Program-made: the position numbers and the translations under genes | Assembly: GCA_016716565.1 (NCBI GenBank) | Contig: JADJWC010000002.1 | Coordinates: 1,125,291-1,189,290, forward strand | Reading direction: 5' to 3' | Origin: a bacterium | Lineage (GTDB): Bacteria; Bacteroidota; Ignavibacteria; Ignavibacteriales; Ignavibacteriaceae | Length of the DNA: 64,000 nt | Notes under the pieces: model-generated | Told to the model about the DNA's origin: nothing | Databases searched by the model: none | The model's input: only the letters and a program-made list of their open reading frames with translations | Shown here: piece by piece, positions 27,484 to 36,598 of the stretch | Layout of the letters: each line of letters begins with the position of its first letter | Position numbering within the stretch: position 1 is the first letter of the stretch

Positions 27484-28155
27484 ATGAAAAAGTATTTTAC
27501 CATATTCTTATTATCAGCAATAATCCCGCTGACAACAATTGAAGCACAGCCTTCAGCCAGCATCTATTTTACAACCGCATTCCCAGTCAATGACTACAGA
27601 CTCTTCGATAATGAGCCCGGATACGGCGGAAACTTAGAACTTCTTTTCATCACTCCTTCAAAAGCCAAACCGCTGGGTGTTGGATTAAGCTTTTCATTTT
27701 TCTCACAAGGTTTATTCTGGGCTACTGATTACTATACAGGAGAAACTATACTCAGTGATAACAGAGCAAATAATTTTTCAAATCTTCATATTTTATTTCA
27801 ACTTGCACCAACAGGCGGAACGGTCAGACCTTATATCGAATCCTTCTTTGGCGGAAGCTACATCTACTCGCACTCACAGGTATTTACATTGGATTATGTT
27901 CCCGTTTCACTGTACGTTGATGATTGGGCCTGGAGCTACGGAGTTGGCGCTGGTTTCAAATTTCTTATTGGCGGTGAGGAAGGCAATGGATCTTTATACC
28001 TCGATTTAAAAGGAAGATATCTGATGACTTCAGAAGTAGATGTTTTAGACAGGAACTCCATCAGGTATGCAAATAATGGATTCTACTACACACTCAATGA
28101 ATCACAAATCAATTTCGCAGCTGTTCAGATTGGAGTTCTTATTTATTTCAACTGA
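27484..28155 (+). CDS. Outer-membrane beta-barrel-like protein
   Basis: The protein has 223 residues. A signal peptide (MKKYFTIFLLSAIIPLTTIEAQ) precedes alternating strands with aromatic girdles and a final AVQIGVLIYFN strand, typical of small outer-membrane barrels. The ATG at 27484 is preferred to the one at 27472, which lies only a few bases after the AAAGGA site. Function unknown. It ends 110 bases before the sigma-factor gene. Confidence 0.75.
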   Translation: MKKYFTIFLLSAIIPLTTIEAQPSASIYFTTAFPVNDYRLFDNEPGYGGNLELLFITPSKAKPLGVGLSFSFFSQGLFWATDYYTGETILSDNRANNFSNLHILFQLAPTGGTVRPYIESFFGGSYIYSHSQVFTLDYVPVSLYVDDWAWSYGVGAGFKFLIGGEEGNGSLYLDLKGRYLMTSEVDVLDRNSIRYANNGFYYTLNESQINFAAVQIGVLIYFN

Positions 28156-28265
28156 TTTTAACCGTTAATAAGTTTTTAATGCCTTAAATCATTAATCCCC
28201 GCTCCTGTCTCTTTTTTATCTGCTTCTTTGTAACAATTACAAAAACTAATTCGTCACTATAATAA

Positions 28266-28799
28266 ATGCTAAGCCCGGCAAAGTTTGAATATTTAATAAA
28301 GCAGCATAAAAAGAAGGTTTACAATTACTCTATCTATATGTTGAAAAACCAGATGGATGCTGAAGATATAACTCAGGAAGTGCTGATAAGAACCTGGCAG
28401 AATATAGACAATTTTAATTTTCTTGCTGCCAAAGCGTGGATAATGAGAACAACTCATAATCTTTGCATTGATTATCTTAGAAGAAATAGATCGATTTATC
28501 ATAAGGAAATCCAGCTAGAAGAAGACATTCACAATGAAATCGCTGATTCGGAAATAAAAAGTAATCCCGAAGTATCTTTAGATAAAATTATTTCAGAGGA
28601 TATAATTAAAGAAGCAATAGAGAATTTACCTGAAAGACTAAGAAGCGTTTTTGTTTTATATGAATTGCAACAATTCAAGTATAAAGAAATAAGTGAAATG
28701 CTCGACATTCCGATCAATACTGTTAAAGTAAATATTCTAAGAGCAAGAAAGCAGCTTCAGAAAGAATTAAAAGTTTATGCAAAAGAAAGATTTAAATAA
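28266..28799 (+). CDS. ECF-type RNA polymerase sigma factor
   Basis: The protein has 177 residues. Region 2 is seen in DAEDITQEVLIRTWQNI and region 4 in ERLRSVFVLYELQQFKYKEISEML followed by IPINTVKVNILRARKQL. It directs RNA polymerase to a specific promoter set, probably under control of the membrane protein encoded by the next gene, whose start overlaps its end by 23 bases. Confidence 0.95.
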   Translation: MLSPAKFEYLIKQHKKKVYNYSIYMLKNQMDAEDITQEVLIRTWQNIDNFNFLAAKAWIMRTTHNLCIDYLRRNRSIYHKEIQLEEDIHNEIADSEIKSNPEVSLDKIISEDIIKEAIENLPERLRSVFVLYELQQFKYKEISEMLDIPINTVKVNILRARKQLQKELKVYAKERFK

Positions 28800-29340
28800 A
28801 TTTCATCAAAAAATAGAAGATAAAATAATCAATGTCGCTTACGGAGATGCGAGTATAGTTGATAAATTATATGTGAAATGGAAAACCTGGCGTGATAAAG
28901 ATTTAAACAAATTATTCACCGAGTACAGAAATACTGCCTCAGGTGTTCACAGATTACAGCCGGATGAATTACCGGAACACTTAACTGATTTTGTGATCAG
29001 TAAAACCATAAGCAAAGAAAAAAACAAAAATATCATACAATTAATTTCGGTTCATATTTATGAACTGTTAGGCAGCAGACTAATACCTGCTGTTGCTTTG
29101 AGTTTGGTTATAATAATTATGATTTCGATATTCATTTTCAAAGAGCCTGCCAATCAAAACGAGTACTCAAACGCTCAGATTGAATTGGCAGAAAAGCAAT
29201 TCAGACAAACTATTGCCATAGTAGGAAAAGCGTTTAACAAAGCTGAGAGCAGTTTTAACAATGAGATAATAGAAAAACAAGTAAACAAAAAACTTAACAA
29301 GGGTTATTATTTAATCAACAATATTCTTATCGGAGGATAA
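28777..29340 (+). CDS. Putative anti-sigma factor, single-pass membrane protein
   Basis: The protein has 187 residues. A cytoplasmic N-terminal part of about 105 residues is followed by one membrane helix (LIPAVALSLVIIIMISIFIF) and a periplasmic tail of about 65 residues. There is no CHCC zinc motif. Position alone, overlapping the ECF sigma gene, suggests an anti-sigma factor; sequence similarity to a known family is not evident. The next gene starts one base after its stop. Confidence 0.65.
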   Translation: MQKKDLNKFHQKIEDKIINVAYGDASIVDKLYVKWKTWRDKDLNKLFTEYRNTASGVHRLQPDELPEHLTDFVISKTISKEKNKNIIQLISVHIYELLGSRLIPAVALSLVIIIMISIFIFKEPANQNEYSNAQIELAEKQFRQTIAIVGKAFNKAESSFNNEIIEKQVNKKLNKGYYLINNILIGG

Positions 29341-29341
29341 A

Positions 29342-29911
29342 ATGAGATACTTTAAGCAATCTCTTTCATTATTAGTACTATTCGCATTTACACTTTTCGC
29401 ACAAAGCACTGATATAACTAAAGAACCTGGTTATGTTGACTTCGGTGACTTAACAAAATTTGAAAGCTCAACTGGTGTTACAGAAGTTTATTTGGATGAA
29501 GATTTACTTTCCACGCTTGCAGAAATTTCAACAGATGAAGATCCAAATGCAATGGAAATTCTTGAGGGATTAAAACTGGTGAAAGCAAATGTATTTGAAG
29601 TTTCAGATAACAATAAATCAGAAATTGAAGCAAAGGTGTCGGGTATTGATGCGAAATTGATGTCTTCCAACTGGAAAAGAATTGTCAAAACCAGAAGCGA
29701 GGATGAAATGACAAATGTATATATCAAGCAGGATAGCAATAGAAAAATTGTTGGTTTGGTAGTTGCTTCTGTTGAAGGAGATGGTGAAGCAGCTTTTGTC
29801 AATATAGTCGGCAACATTGAGCTCGCAAAATTGGGAAAGCTTGGAAAGCAATTCAATATTCCTCAATTGAATGATATGAAAGACAGTAAAGGAAAGAACG
29901 ATGAAAAATAA
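29342..29911 (+). CDS. DUF4252 family protein, first copy
   Basis: The protein has 189 residues. A signal peptide ends near FAQS. The body has the DUF4252 layout: a core ending in a segment like SNWKRIVKTRSEDEMTNVYIK, then the VGLVVASVEGDGEAAFVNIVGNI strand pair, and a Lys-rich tail. DUF4252 proteins are exported, often lipoproteins, of unknown function in Bacteroidota and often encoded with ECF sigma/anti-sigma genes. Its end overlaps the second copy by 11 bases. Confidence 0.85.
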   Translation: MRYFKQSLSLLVLFAFTLFAQSTDITKEPGYVDFGDLTKFESSTGVTEVYLDEDLLSTLAEISTDEDPNAMEILEGLKLVKANVFEVSDNNKSEIEAKVSGIDAKLMSSNWKRIVKTRSEDEMTNVYIKQDSNRKIVGLVVASVEGDGEAAFVNIVGNIELAKLGKLGKQFNIPQLNDMKDSKGKNDEK

Positions 29912-30431
29912 GTTTATCCTTTTATCAATTTTGTTGCTGTTATTTCCTTTGACCGGATGTATCGGAATAAACGAAGAGTTTTCAAAGATTCGTGATTCAG
30001 TAATAAAAAGTTTTGGAGAAGAGTATCATTCTGAAGTGCAATTTTCTTTAGGTTCCGTTGGAATGACATTATCAAGCTGGATAGTTGATGTATCTGAAGA
30101 AGAGAATCTTTCTTCTGATATTTTGGACGATGTATCATCAATTCAGGTTGGAGTGTATGAAAAAATAAAAGGATCGAATGAGAAAAACATTTCAGCGCTT
30201 TATGATATCGAATCGGAAATGCAGAAAAGCGGTTGGAAATCTATAATAAAATCCAGTTCAAACAATGAATTGGCCGCTGTATATATCAGAAATGATAATG
30301 AAGATATATTAAATAGATTATTTATTATCAACTACGATGGAAGTGAACTTGTACTTGTTGAAGTTGAGGGAGATTTACAAGAAGCAATTGCTGCAGTGAT
30401 AAAAGAAAAAGGAATAAAAATAAATATTTAA
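29901..30431 (+). CDS. DUF4252 family lipoprotein, second copy
   Basis: The protein has 176 residues. A lipobox LTGC follows a hydrophobic signal. It shares with the first copy the pattern SGWKSIIKSSSNNELAAVYIR and the strand pair around ELVLVEVEGDL. It is probably a periplasm-facing lipoprotein and the last gene of the sigma-factor operon. Divergence from the first copy suggests an old duplication. Confidence 0.85.
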   Translation: MKNKFILLSILLLLFPLTGCIGINEEFSKIRDSVIKSFGEEYHSEVQFSLGSVGMTLSSWIVDVSEEENLSSDILDDVSSIQVGVYEKIKGSNEKNISALYDIESEMQKSGWKSIIKSSSNNELAAVYIRNDNEDILNRLFIINYDGSELVLVEVEGDLQEAIAAVIKEKGIKINI

Positions 30432-30515
30432 ATAACTGTATTATTAGAATTCAGAGATGTTCTGTTCACTTGCCTAATAATAAATAAATGATTCTTGCAA
30501 GAAAATTTTAGTAAC

Positions 30516-30541
30516 TAGAGACGCATAGAAATGCGTCTCTA
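30516..30541. terminator. Bidirectional hairpin between convergent genes
   Basis: TAGAGACGCAT (30516-30526) and ATGCGTCTCTA (30531-30541) form a perfect 11-base stem with a 4-base AGAA loop, ten bases before the stop of the minus-strand M16 gene. The sequence resembles a widespread short intergenic palindrome, so it may also be a dispersed repeat. Confidence 0.75.
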
Positions 30542-30551
30542 CTAAATGATA

Positions 30552-31976
30552 TTAGAAAGAATCTTCTTCAATATTTTTTTCAATTAATTTCCCATATTTA
30601 GCGGCGACATTTCTTATCTCATCAGCCTTACCGATCAAAACAAACTGTAGATTATCTTTTGGGAAATATTTTTTAATCAGCTCATTAGCTCTGGCAACAG
30701 TTAATCCATTTACTTCATTTTCAAAATTATTTATGTAAGAATCTTCAAGACCATAAATATACTTCTGTACAAGAAATCCGGCTAAAGATCCCGCCGTTTC
30801 ATAATCCGGTGGAAATTGTCCTTTAACATAATTCTTAGCAGACAATAAAGTTTCTTCATCAATACCTTTTTCGAACAAGCGGTTATAAGTTTTAAGTGCA
30901 AGGTCAATTGCGGCTTCCGTATTTTTTGTCTGTGTAAAGGTGCTAATGTAAAAAGTTCCCGTGTTCTTGTACTTTGCAAATCTGCTCCTTGCACCATAAG
31001 TAAGTCCGGCATTCACTCTAAGTTCATCGTTTAGCCAGGAGGTAAATCTGCCTCCGAGAATGGTATTGATTACATCAAGCTGCGTTTGATCTTCATTGCT
31101 CATGGTTATTCCATAGCTTCCAATTAAAAACGTTGTTTCAGCAGAATTACTTTTATTGATGAGATACACAGCAGAACTTTCGAATGGTGTATTTACAACC
31201 CTTAAATCAGACAATTTCTTTGGAGAATTATTCTTCCATCCTCCAAAATAGTCCATGATCATTTTTTTCATCTCGGCTGAGTTGAAATCGCCCACGACAG
31301 CAATTGCCGAACTTTCAGGACGGTAATTCGTTTTATAAAATTCCTGTATTCCCTCAACTGTAATATTGCTTATGCCTGACTTGGTTCCATTAACCGGGTT
31401 TCCGTACGGTGAATCACCGAAAATGTGTTTGTTAAAATAACTGCCAATTACTGATCGGGGGCTTTCTTTTGCCTGATCTAATTCAGCAATCCATCTTTGT
31501 TTTCTTTTTTCTATTTCTTCTTTCGGATATGATGGACTTATAATAATCTCATTAATCAAGGGAAAAAGAGTTTCTGTGTTATCCTTAATAAATTGAGTGT
31601 ATAATCCCGAATAATCAGCATTTGCATAAGTGCTAACGCTGCTTCCATAAAAATTGAATATAGAATCTATCTGTGATTTTGTGTAGCTAGCTGTTCCAAA
31701 GCGCAAAGCCTCAGCTGTAAATGACGCAATGCCGGAAGTTCCACCATCTTTAATAACTCCCCCATCAAATACTGCAGAAAATGAAATTAACGGCACATCC
31801 TTTTTCTCCATCAAATAAACAGTTAATCCATTATCAAGAGTAATAGTTTCATATTCCGGCAATTTGAATTGAGCAAAAGAGATCGAACTCAATATTGTCA
31901 GAACAGATAATAAATAAATAGAGAATTGTCTTTTCCATTTTCCATTATACATTTTACATTTTACCTTCTTATTCAT
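30552..31976 (-). CDS. M16 family peptidase-like protein lacking the zinc site
   Basis: The protein has 474 residues with an N-terminal signal and two M16 domains. Where active members have HxxEH, this one has SFTAE (residues 85-89), so all three metal and catalytic residues are replaced and the subunit is expected to be inactive by itself. Known M16 pairs combine one active and one inactive chain. The start overlaps the stop of the active partner by four bases (ATGA), indicating translational coupling. The coding start runs through a short repeated CATTTT-rich stretch (31931-31964). Confidence 0.9.
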   Translation of the reverse strand: MNKKVKCKMYNGKWKRQFSIYLLSVLTILSSISFAQFKLPEYETITLDNGLTVYLMEKKDVPLISFSAVFDGGVIKDGGTSGIASFTAEALRFGTASYTKSQIDSIFNFYGSSVSTYANADYSGLYTQFIKDNTETLFPLINEIIISPSYPKEEIEKRKQRWIAELDQAKESPRSVIGSYFNKHIFGDSPYGNPVNGTKSGISNITVEGIQEFYKTNYRPESSAIAVVGDFNSAEMKKMIMDYFGGWKNNSPKKLSDLRVVNTPFESSAVYLINKSNSAETTFLIGSYGITMSNEDQTQLDVINTILGGRFTSWLNDELRVNAGLTYGARSRFAKYKNTGTFYISTFTQTKNTEAAIDLALKTYNRLFEKGIDEETLLSAKNYVKGQFPPDYETAGSLAGFLVQKYIYGLEDSYINNFENEVNGLTVARANELIKKYFPKDNLQFVLIGKADEIRNVAAKYGKLIEKNIEEDSF

Positions 31977-33280
31977 TGTTCTTCCTCCGTATTTAGTATT
32001 CCAACAGTTCTGTTTTGTTTTGTGAAATATTTTCCTGCTACACGTTTGATGTCGTGGATGGTAACTTTTTTATAATCATCTGGTGCGGAAAATAATTTTT
32101 TGTAATCGCCAAAGAATAATTCATACGTTCCGATTGTATTTGAAAGTCCGTTTATCGTTTCAAGAGTTTTGTAAAAATCCATCAGCTTCTGGTTTTTAAC
32201 TTTTTGAAGTTCGTTTTCACTAATTCCTTCATTGATAATCTTATCAACTTCTTCAAGAATTGCATTTTCCAATTCGGAAGCTTTAACTCCATCATTGCAG
32301 ATTCCGTAGAAATAGTAAAGAGTCGGATCAAATGCTTCGGGATAATATGTGCCAACCTCAAGTGCAAGTTGTTTTTCTTCAACAAGAGAATTGTAAAGCC
32401 TTGATGACCTTCCCTGAGATAAAATGGAACTTAAAAGATCAAGAGCATAATAATCTTCGTTACCAGTTTGAGGAACGTGATATGTAATCATTAAATATGG
32501 AGAGGGAACTTCCCTTTTTACAAAAACTCTTCTTTCCCCTGTCTGCGGTGGTTCAACCGTGTGCACCTTCCTTGGTTTTGGACCTGAAGGAATTGGTTCC
32601 CAGTACTTTTCTGCGAGTTTCTTTATGTCATTCAATTTCACATCACCGGATATTACAACTAGGCAGTTATTCGGTGCGTAGTAGGTATGAAAATAATTTT
32701 CTAGGTCATTTTTTGTCCAGTTCTTTATATCCGATTCCCATCCGATAACCGGCCACATATACGGGTGTGCAACAAAAGCCGTTGCCTGAACTTCCTGCCA
32801 CAGTTGTTCAAGGGGATTGTTCTCCAATCCGGTAGTTCTTTCTGATAGAATTACTCCGCGCTCACTTTCAATCATCACAGTATCAAAATTGAGGTTAGCA
32901 ATTCTGTCCGCTTCAAGATCAAATATTACTTCAGTTGCTGAGCTCGGAAACCAGTTCGTATATGCTGTGATATTTTCAGAAGTGTAAGCGTTGTTTGCAC
33001 CGCCGTTTGCTTCCATTGTTCTGTCGAATTGTTTCGGTCCGTATTTCTTTGCACCATTGAACATCATATGTTCAAAAAAGTGAGAGATGCCCGTAATGCC
33101 GATGTATTCATTTCTTGAACCAACTTTGTAGAAAAAATACATATTTGCATTTGGGATTGAACTGTTTTCGAGAACCAGAATTTTCATTCCGTTCTTCAGA
33201 GTGAAAGATTGAACATCATCTGCAGCAACTTGCGCGAACATAGAAGCTGCCGAGATGAATAAAGTTAAGATTAGTTTCAT
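31973..33280 (-). CDS. M16 family zinc metallopeptidase, active subunit
   Basis: The protein has 435 residues. A signal peptide (LFISAASMFAQ) points to the periplasm. The inverted zinc motif is intact: HFFEH at residues 67-71, with the downstream Glu in IESERGVILSER. A Tyr and Arg region typical of M16 lies near the C-terminus. It probably degrades peptides together with the inactive partner encoded directly downstream. Confidence 0.95.
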   Translation of the reverse strand: MKLILTLFISAASMFAQVAADDVQSFTLKNGMKILVLENSSIPNANMYFFYKVGSRNEYIGITGISHFFEHMMFNGAKKYGPKQFDRTMEANGGANNAYTSENITAYTNWFPSSATEVIFDLEADRIANLNFDTVMIESERGVILSERTTGLENNPLEQLWQEVQATAFVAHPYMWPVIGWESDIKNWTKNDLENYFHTYYAPNNCLVVISGDVKLNDIKKLAEKYWEPIPSGPKPRKVHTVEPPQTGERRVFVKREVPSPYLMITYHVPQTGNEDYYALDLLSSILSQGRSSRLYNSLVEEKQLALEVGTYYPEAFDPTLYYFYGICNDGVKASELENAILEEVDKIINEGISENELQKVKNQKLMDFYKTLETINGLSNTIGTYELFFGDYKKLFSAPDDYKKVTIHDIKRVAGKYFTKQNRTVGILNTEEEQ

Positions 33281-33384
33281 ATCATACTTTCAATAATTTA
33301 TTTTTTAGTACAACTAAAATACATATATCAGAATGTATCTGATAAATATTTGTTATAATCGGTCATATGATTATTTAATTTTAT

Positions 33385-33885
33385 GTGAAAATTCTGGGAA
33401 CATTAAAAAACATATTCTTTTACAAATTAACAGGTTTGAACTTTTTATTAATAGTTCTACTGTTTGCCTTATCGTATTACACACTTTTTGCAGTACCGAT
33501 TCTGTTTGTGCTTATAAGCAACTTGTTCGATATTCTTGGTTATCACTTTACATTAATCCGCAGAACAACCACTATGCCTGAAAAGGAAATTATAAAAGCT
33601 TACCGAGTTAACCAGCTTATGTTCGATGCAATGCTGTATGTTGTGCTGGGTTTAGTTTTTGGATGGATACCGGCTTTTGCCGGTGTAATATTAAAAATTT
33701 TTGGTCTGCAAGATATTCTTTACTATATATTCTTACAGAAGTCATTACCGGAACAATGGCACTGGCTGAAGTGGACACCATTCGGTTTATTCAAAACAAT
33801 ACTTACCAGGAAAGAAGTTATTGCTCAGGCTATAATTGGAATAGTTATTTCCCTTGCGATACTTATTTTTTATAAATTGTTTTAA
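33385..33885 (+). CDS. Small integral membrane protein
   Basis: The protein has 166 residues with about four membrane helices. It starts at GTG; an ATG two bases upstream is out of frame and is followed directly by a stop. A middle segment (WHWLKWTPFGLFKTILTRKEV) is amphipathic. I recognise no family. The next gene starts 24 bases later. Confidence 0.65.
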   Translation: MKILGTLKNIFFYKLTGLNFLLIVLLFALSYYTLFAVPILFVLISNLFDILGYHFTLIRRTTTMPEKEIIKAYRVNQLMFDAMLYVVLGLVFGWIPAFAGVILKIFGLQDILYYIFLQKSLPEQWHWLKWTPFGLFKTILTRKEVIAQAIIGIVISLAILIFYKLF

Positions 33886-33909
33886 ACAAACAAATAATCA
33901 GGAGTAATA

Positions 33910-34356
33910 ATGACTGATAACAGAATAAAAGCAAAAGTGCAATTGGGGATCTTGAAACCGGCAGGGGAAATATTTGATGCAATTGTCAATCCTGACACGA
34001 TGACTAAATATTTTATCTCCGAAAGCACAGGTAAAATGGAGAGCGGAAAGACTTTAACCTGGAAATGGACAGACTATGTTGGTGAGCATGAAATTAAAGT
34101 TGGAAAAATCGAACAAGACAAAGTTGTTTCATTTGAATGGAATGGAAGCGGATTGAATTGCGTAGTTGTTATCACACTTGAATCCAAAGGAGAAAATAAA
34201 ACATTGGTTAAAATTACGGAATCTGATTGGCCTGCAGACTACAAAGGAGCTAATCAATGCATGGGTCAGGTTGAAGGTTGGACACATTTTCTCTTATGTA
34301 TGAAAGCTTATCTTGAATATGGAATTGATTTAAGAGTAGGTGGTGTGCTTAAATAA
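33910..34356 (+). CDS. SRPBCC/AHSA1-like domain protein
   Basis: The protein has 148 residues. The START-like fold of the Aha1 C-terminal-like (AHSA1) family is visible: IFDAIVNPDTMTKYFIS at the start, the GKTLTWKWTDYVGEHEIKV strand pair, and the final helix GWTHFLLCMKAYLEYG. Such proteins bind hydrophobic ligands; the specific role is unknown. A CAGGAG site precedes the ATG. Confidence 0.85.
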   Translation: MTDNRIKAKVQLGILKPAGEIFDAIVNPDTMTKYFISESTGKMESGKTLTWKWTDYVGEHEIKVGKIEQDKVVSFEWNGSGLNCVVVITLESKGENKTLVKITESDWPADYKGANQCMGQVEGWTHFLLCMKAYLEYGIDLRVGGVLK

Positions 34357-34360
34357 AAAA

Positions 34361-34390
34361 AGCACTCTCCTTTTTTTAAGGATGAGTGCT
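34361..34390 (-). terminator. Terminator of the cytochrome c gene
   Basis: AGCACTC (34361-34367) pairs with GAGTGCT (34384-34390), with an inner CCTT/AAGG pairing. Read on the minus strand the stem is followed by a run of seven T. It may also act on the plus strand for the SRPBCC gene. Confidence 0.8.
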
Positions 34391-34412
34391 AATGTGGAAA
34401 GAAAAATAATTT

Positions 34413-35012
34413 TTATTTCGCTGCTAAAAATGACTCGGCTTTATCCGGCGGTACGGGAAGCGGAACCTGATTTCTGATTGGTTTTATACTCATCAGGTAA
34501 GCATACATTGCCTTTAAATCTTCATCTGTCTTTAATCGGTATACTTCCCAGGGCATTGGTGGTAGAAGTCCTCTCCCAACTCCTTTTAGTTTGCCATCTC
34601 TCATGGTTTTTATGAACATTTCTTCTGTAACTGTACCAATGCCGGTTGCTTTATCAGGTGTCAGGTTTGCCGAGTACGAAACTCCCCAAGGACCAACCCA
34701 GGTTGTTAGGTTCATGTTGCTGGCAATCCAATCCATTTTGAGTGCTGATTTATCAAGCGATGGTACCACTTGATCTTGCGGATGACCAGAAAGCAATCTT
34801 GTTGTGTCAAGAATCATTCTGCCATCTTCAGTAAAAATTTTGGGAGTATGACAATCATCGCATGCACTTGTATGAACGAGATATTTCCCCAGTGCAATCA
34901 TTTCCTCCTGAGTTTTAGGTTTAGCTTTCCCTTCTTCAGAACAACCAAGCTGTACAAAAAGAACAATAAAAAATATTGCGGAAATCGCCGCAATAAAATA
35001 GCCTCTGCGCAT
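34413..35012 (-). CDS. Mono-heme cytochrome c lipoprotein-like
   Basis: The protein has 199 residues. The N-terminal hydrophobic segment ends in QLGC, a possible lipobox. One heme site, CDDCH, lies near residue 53, and PPMPWEVY supplies a likely axial Met. It is expected to carry electrons on the periplasmic side. No oxidase or dehydrogenase gene adjoins it. Confidence 0.88.
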   Translation of the reverse strand: MRRGYFIAAISAIFFIVLFVQLGCSEEGKAKPKTQEEMIALGKYLVHTSACDDCHTPKIFTEDGRMILDTTRLLSGHPQDQVVPSLDKSALKMDWIASNMNLTTWVGPWGVSYSANLTPDKATGIGTVTEEMFIKTMRDGKLKGVGRGLLPPMPWEVYRLKTDEDLKAMYAYLMSIKPIRNQVPLPVPPDKAESFLAAK

Positions 35013-35321
35013 TGCGCCTCCTTAGTTAAATGTTGTTAAATAAATTTTGCCTGGCCGTTAGTTGTTCGGCAGAGATTAGTAATTTTGAGTGAACCGGATG
35101 ATTGGATGATGAGAATATTGTTCACTCAAATGCTGTGCGAAACTATTCAATGCGTATCTCAAATCCAAATTATTCTTCGATAGGATCTGACTCAATAAAA
35201 ATTTTGCATTTATGTTCAGTATTAGCACGTTTATCTATTATTTTTACACTTTTTCGATAATATAAATAATGATAACTTTTATTTATTAAACATTATTCTT
35301 AAAAAATAGTGGAGCTTGAAT
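35013..35321. other. Intergenic region between divergent genes with an 11-base inverted repeat
   Basis: The 309-base gap between the cytochrome c gene (minus) and a lipoprotein gene (plus) holds TTTGAGTGAAC at 35084-35094 and its perfect inverse GTTCACTCAAA at 35120-35130. The 25-base spacing suits an operator read from both sides. No gene is seen. Confidence 0.5.
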
Positions 35322-35813
35322 ATGATTAAATCATTATTGAATTATAAACTTTTAATGTTGATAGTGTTTATAGTTTCAATTGCTTTCCTGGGATGCGAGA
35401 AAAAAACAGAGCAAACCGAGCAGCCGAAAAATGAGGTTCAAACTGATCAAACTGCACCCGATGCTGTGCCCGAAATAAAAGAACCTTTAGTTGAAGAAAA
35501 AATAACAATCCCTGATATTAAAGGAACGTGGACTGGAGTATTTGATAAACGGGCCACAACTCTTCGAATAACGGAACAAACTGACAGTAGCTTTTCCGGG
35601 AAAATAACTATAGAATACCGGGAAGTTATTAATCAGGATGTTAAAGGTTCATTCAGCCCTACAACATTAAAAATGACAATGACAGATCAGTTGCATAGCC
35701 GTTATCAGGGAAGTTATAGCGGTAAATTATCAAAAGAAATTAATACCTACTCAGGAACCTTCACAATGAAATTAGATGGTTCAAAATTTTCATTCAATCT
35801 GAATAAAAAATAA
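35322..35813 (+). CDS. Lipoprotein of unknown function
   Basis: The protein has 163 residues. A hydrophobic signal ends at FLGC (lipobox), followed by a Gln/Glu/Pro-rich linker (about residues 27-65) and a beta-rich domain (IKGTWTGVF... ITIEYRE... GSYSGKLS... FSFNLNKK) like small lipocalin-like or NlpE-like barrels. The ATG at 35322 is preferred because GTGGAG lies seven bases before it; the TTG at 35316 is too close. The next lipoprotein gene starts 10 bases later. Confidence 0.75.
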   Translation: MIKSLLNYKLLMLIVFIVSIAFLGCEKKTEQTEQPKNEVQTDQTAPDAVPEIKEPLVEEKITIPDIKGTWTGVFDKRATTLRITEQTDSSFSGKITIEYREVINQDVKGSFSPTTLKMTMTDQLHSRYQGSYSGKLSKEINTYSGTFTMKLDGSKFSFNLNKK

Positions 35814-35823
35814 GGAGCTAAAA

Positions 35824-36576
35824 ATGAAAAAATTAATTTATTTATTACTCATTCCGGTTGTTGCTTTGCTGGTAAGTTCGTGCTCGGATGATGATCCTAT
35901 AACGCCAGCTGCAATGGAAGGTAATCTTTACATTACATCTAATCCTGCAGGTGCACAAATCTGGATAGATGGCGTTAACACCTCACAGACAACCCCTGAT
36001 ACAGTACTAGATATAGATGAAGGTGTTCACAATGTAACTTTAAGACTTACAGAGTATAAGGATACTACATTCAGTATCAGTATCACCGCAGATCAGACAA
36101 GCGTTGTTGGACCAATTGCGTTGACATCAGATATTAATACAACTTTGTACGGTCCGATTAGAATTTATGAAACTGCCGGAACAAGCGCCAGCGAACCAAG
36201 TGGTTTGGATCTTTCAAGTGGAATGGCATATGGTGTATCTTCTGCGAACAATGGACTTGTGGATATTTATTACTCCAGTACAGGTTTTCTTGTTCAAAGT
36301 GCTAATCTTTATCCGGGTTTGATTCGCGAAACTGATTTCTTGGTTGGAAATTCAGGAAATCTTTTTGATGGAGTTGATTCTCCGGAAAGAAGTACAGGAA
36401 CCTGGACCACCGGTATTGGTGACAGAGAAGCAAATTATGTATTCCTTTATGATCACGATGGGAATTATTCCAAATTGAAGATTGTTAACTGGGGCGGTGG
36501 AGTTCCTGGTGAGCCTGCCTGGGTTGATGTTCAATGGTATTACAATAATACACAACTCGATGAACGATTTAAATAA
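35824..36576 (+). CDS. Lipoprotein with PEGA domain
   Basis: The protein has 250 residues. A lipobox VSSC follows the signal. Residues about 35-100 form a PEGA domain (GNLYITSNPAGAQIWIDG, then TTPDTVLDIDEGVHNVTL), a beta-sandwich of surface proteins. The C-terminal part (about residues 120-250) is unassigned. It is probably cotranscribed with the preceding lipoprotein gene and ends at the strong terminator at 36599. Confidence 0.82.
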   Translation: MKKLIYLLLIPVVALLVSSCSDDDPITPAAMEGNLYITSNPAGAQIWIDGVNTSQTTPDTVLDIDEGVHNVTLRLTEYKDTTFSISITADQTSVVGPIALTSDINTTLYGPIRIYETAGTSASEPSGLDLSSGMAYGVSSANNGLVDIYYSSTGFLVQSANLYPGLIRETDFLVGNSGNLFDGVDSPERSTGTWTTGIGDREANYVFLYDHDGNYSKLKIVNWGGGVPGEPAWVDVQWYYNNTQLDERFK

Positions 36577-36598
36577 TCTATCTTCCATTTGATTTTAG

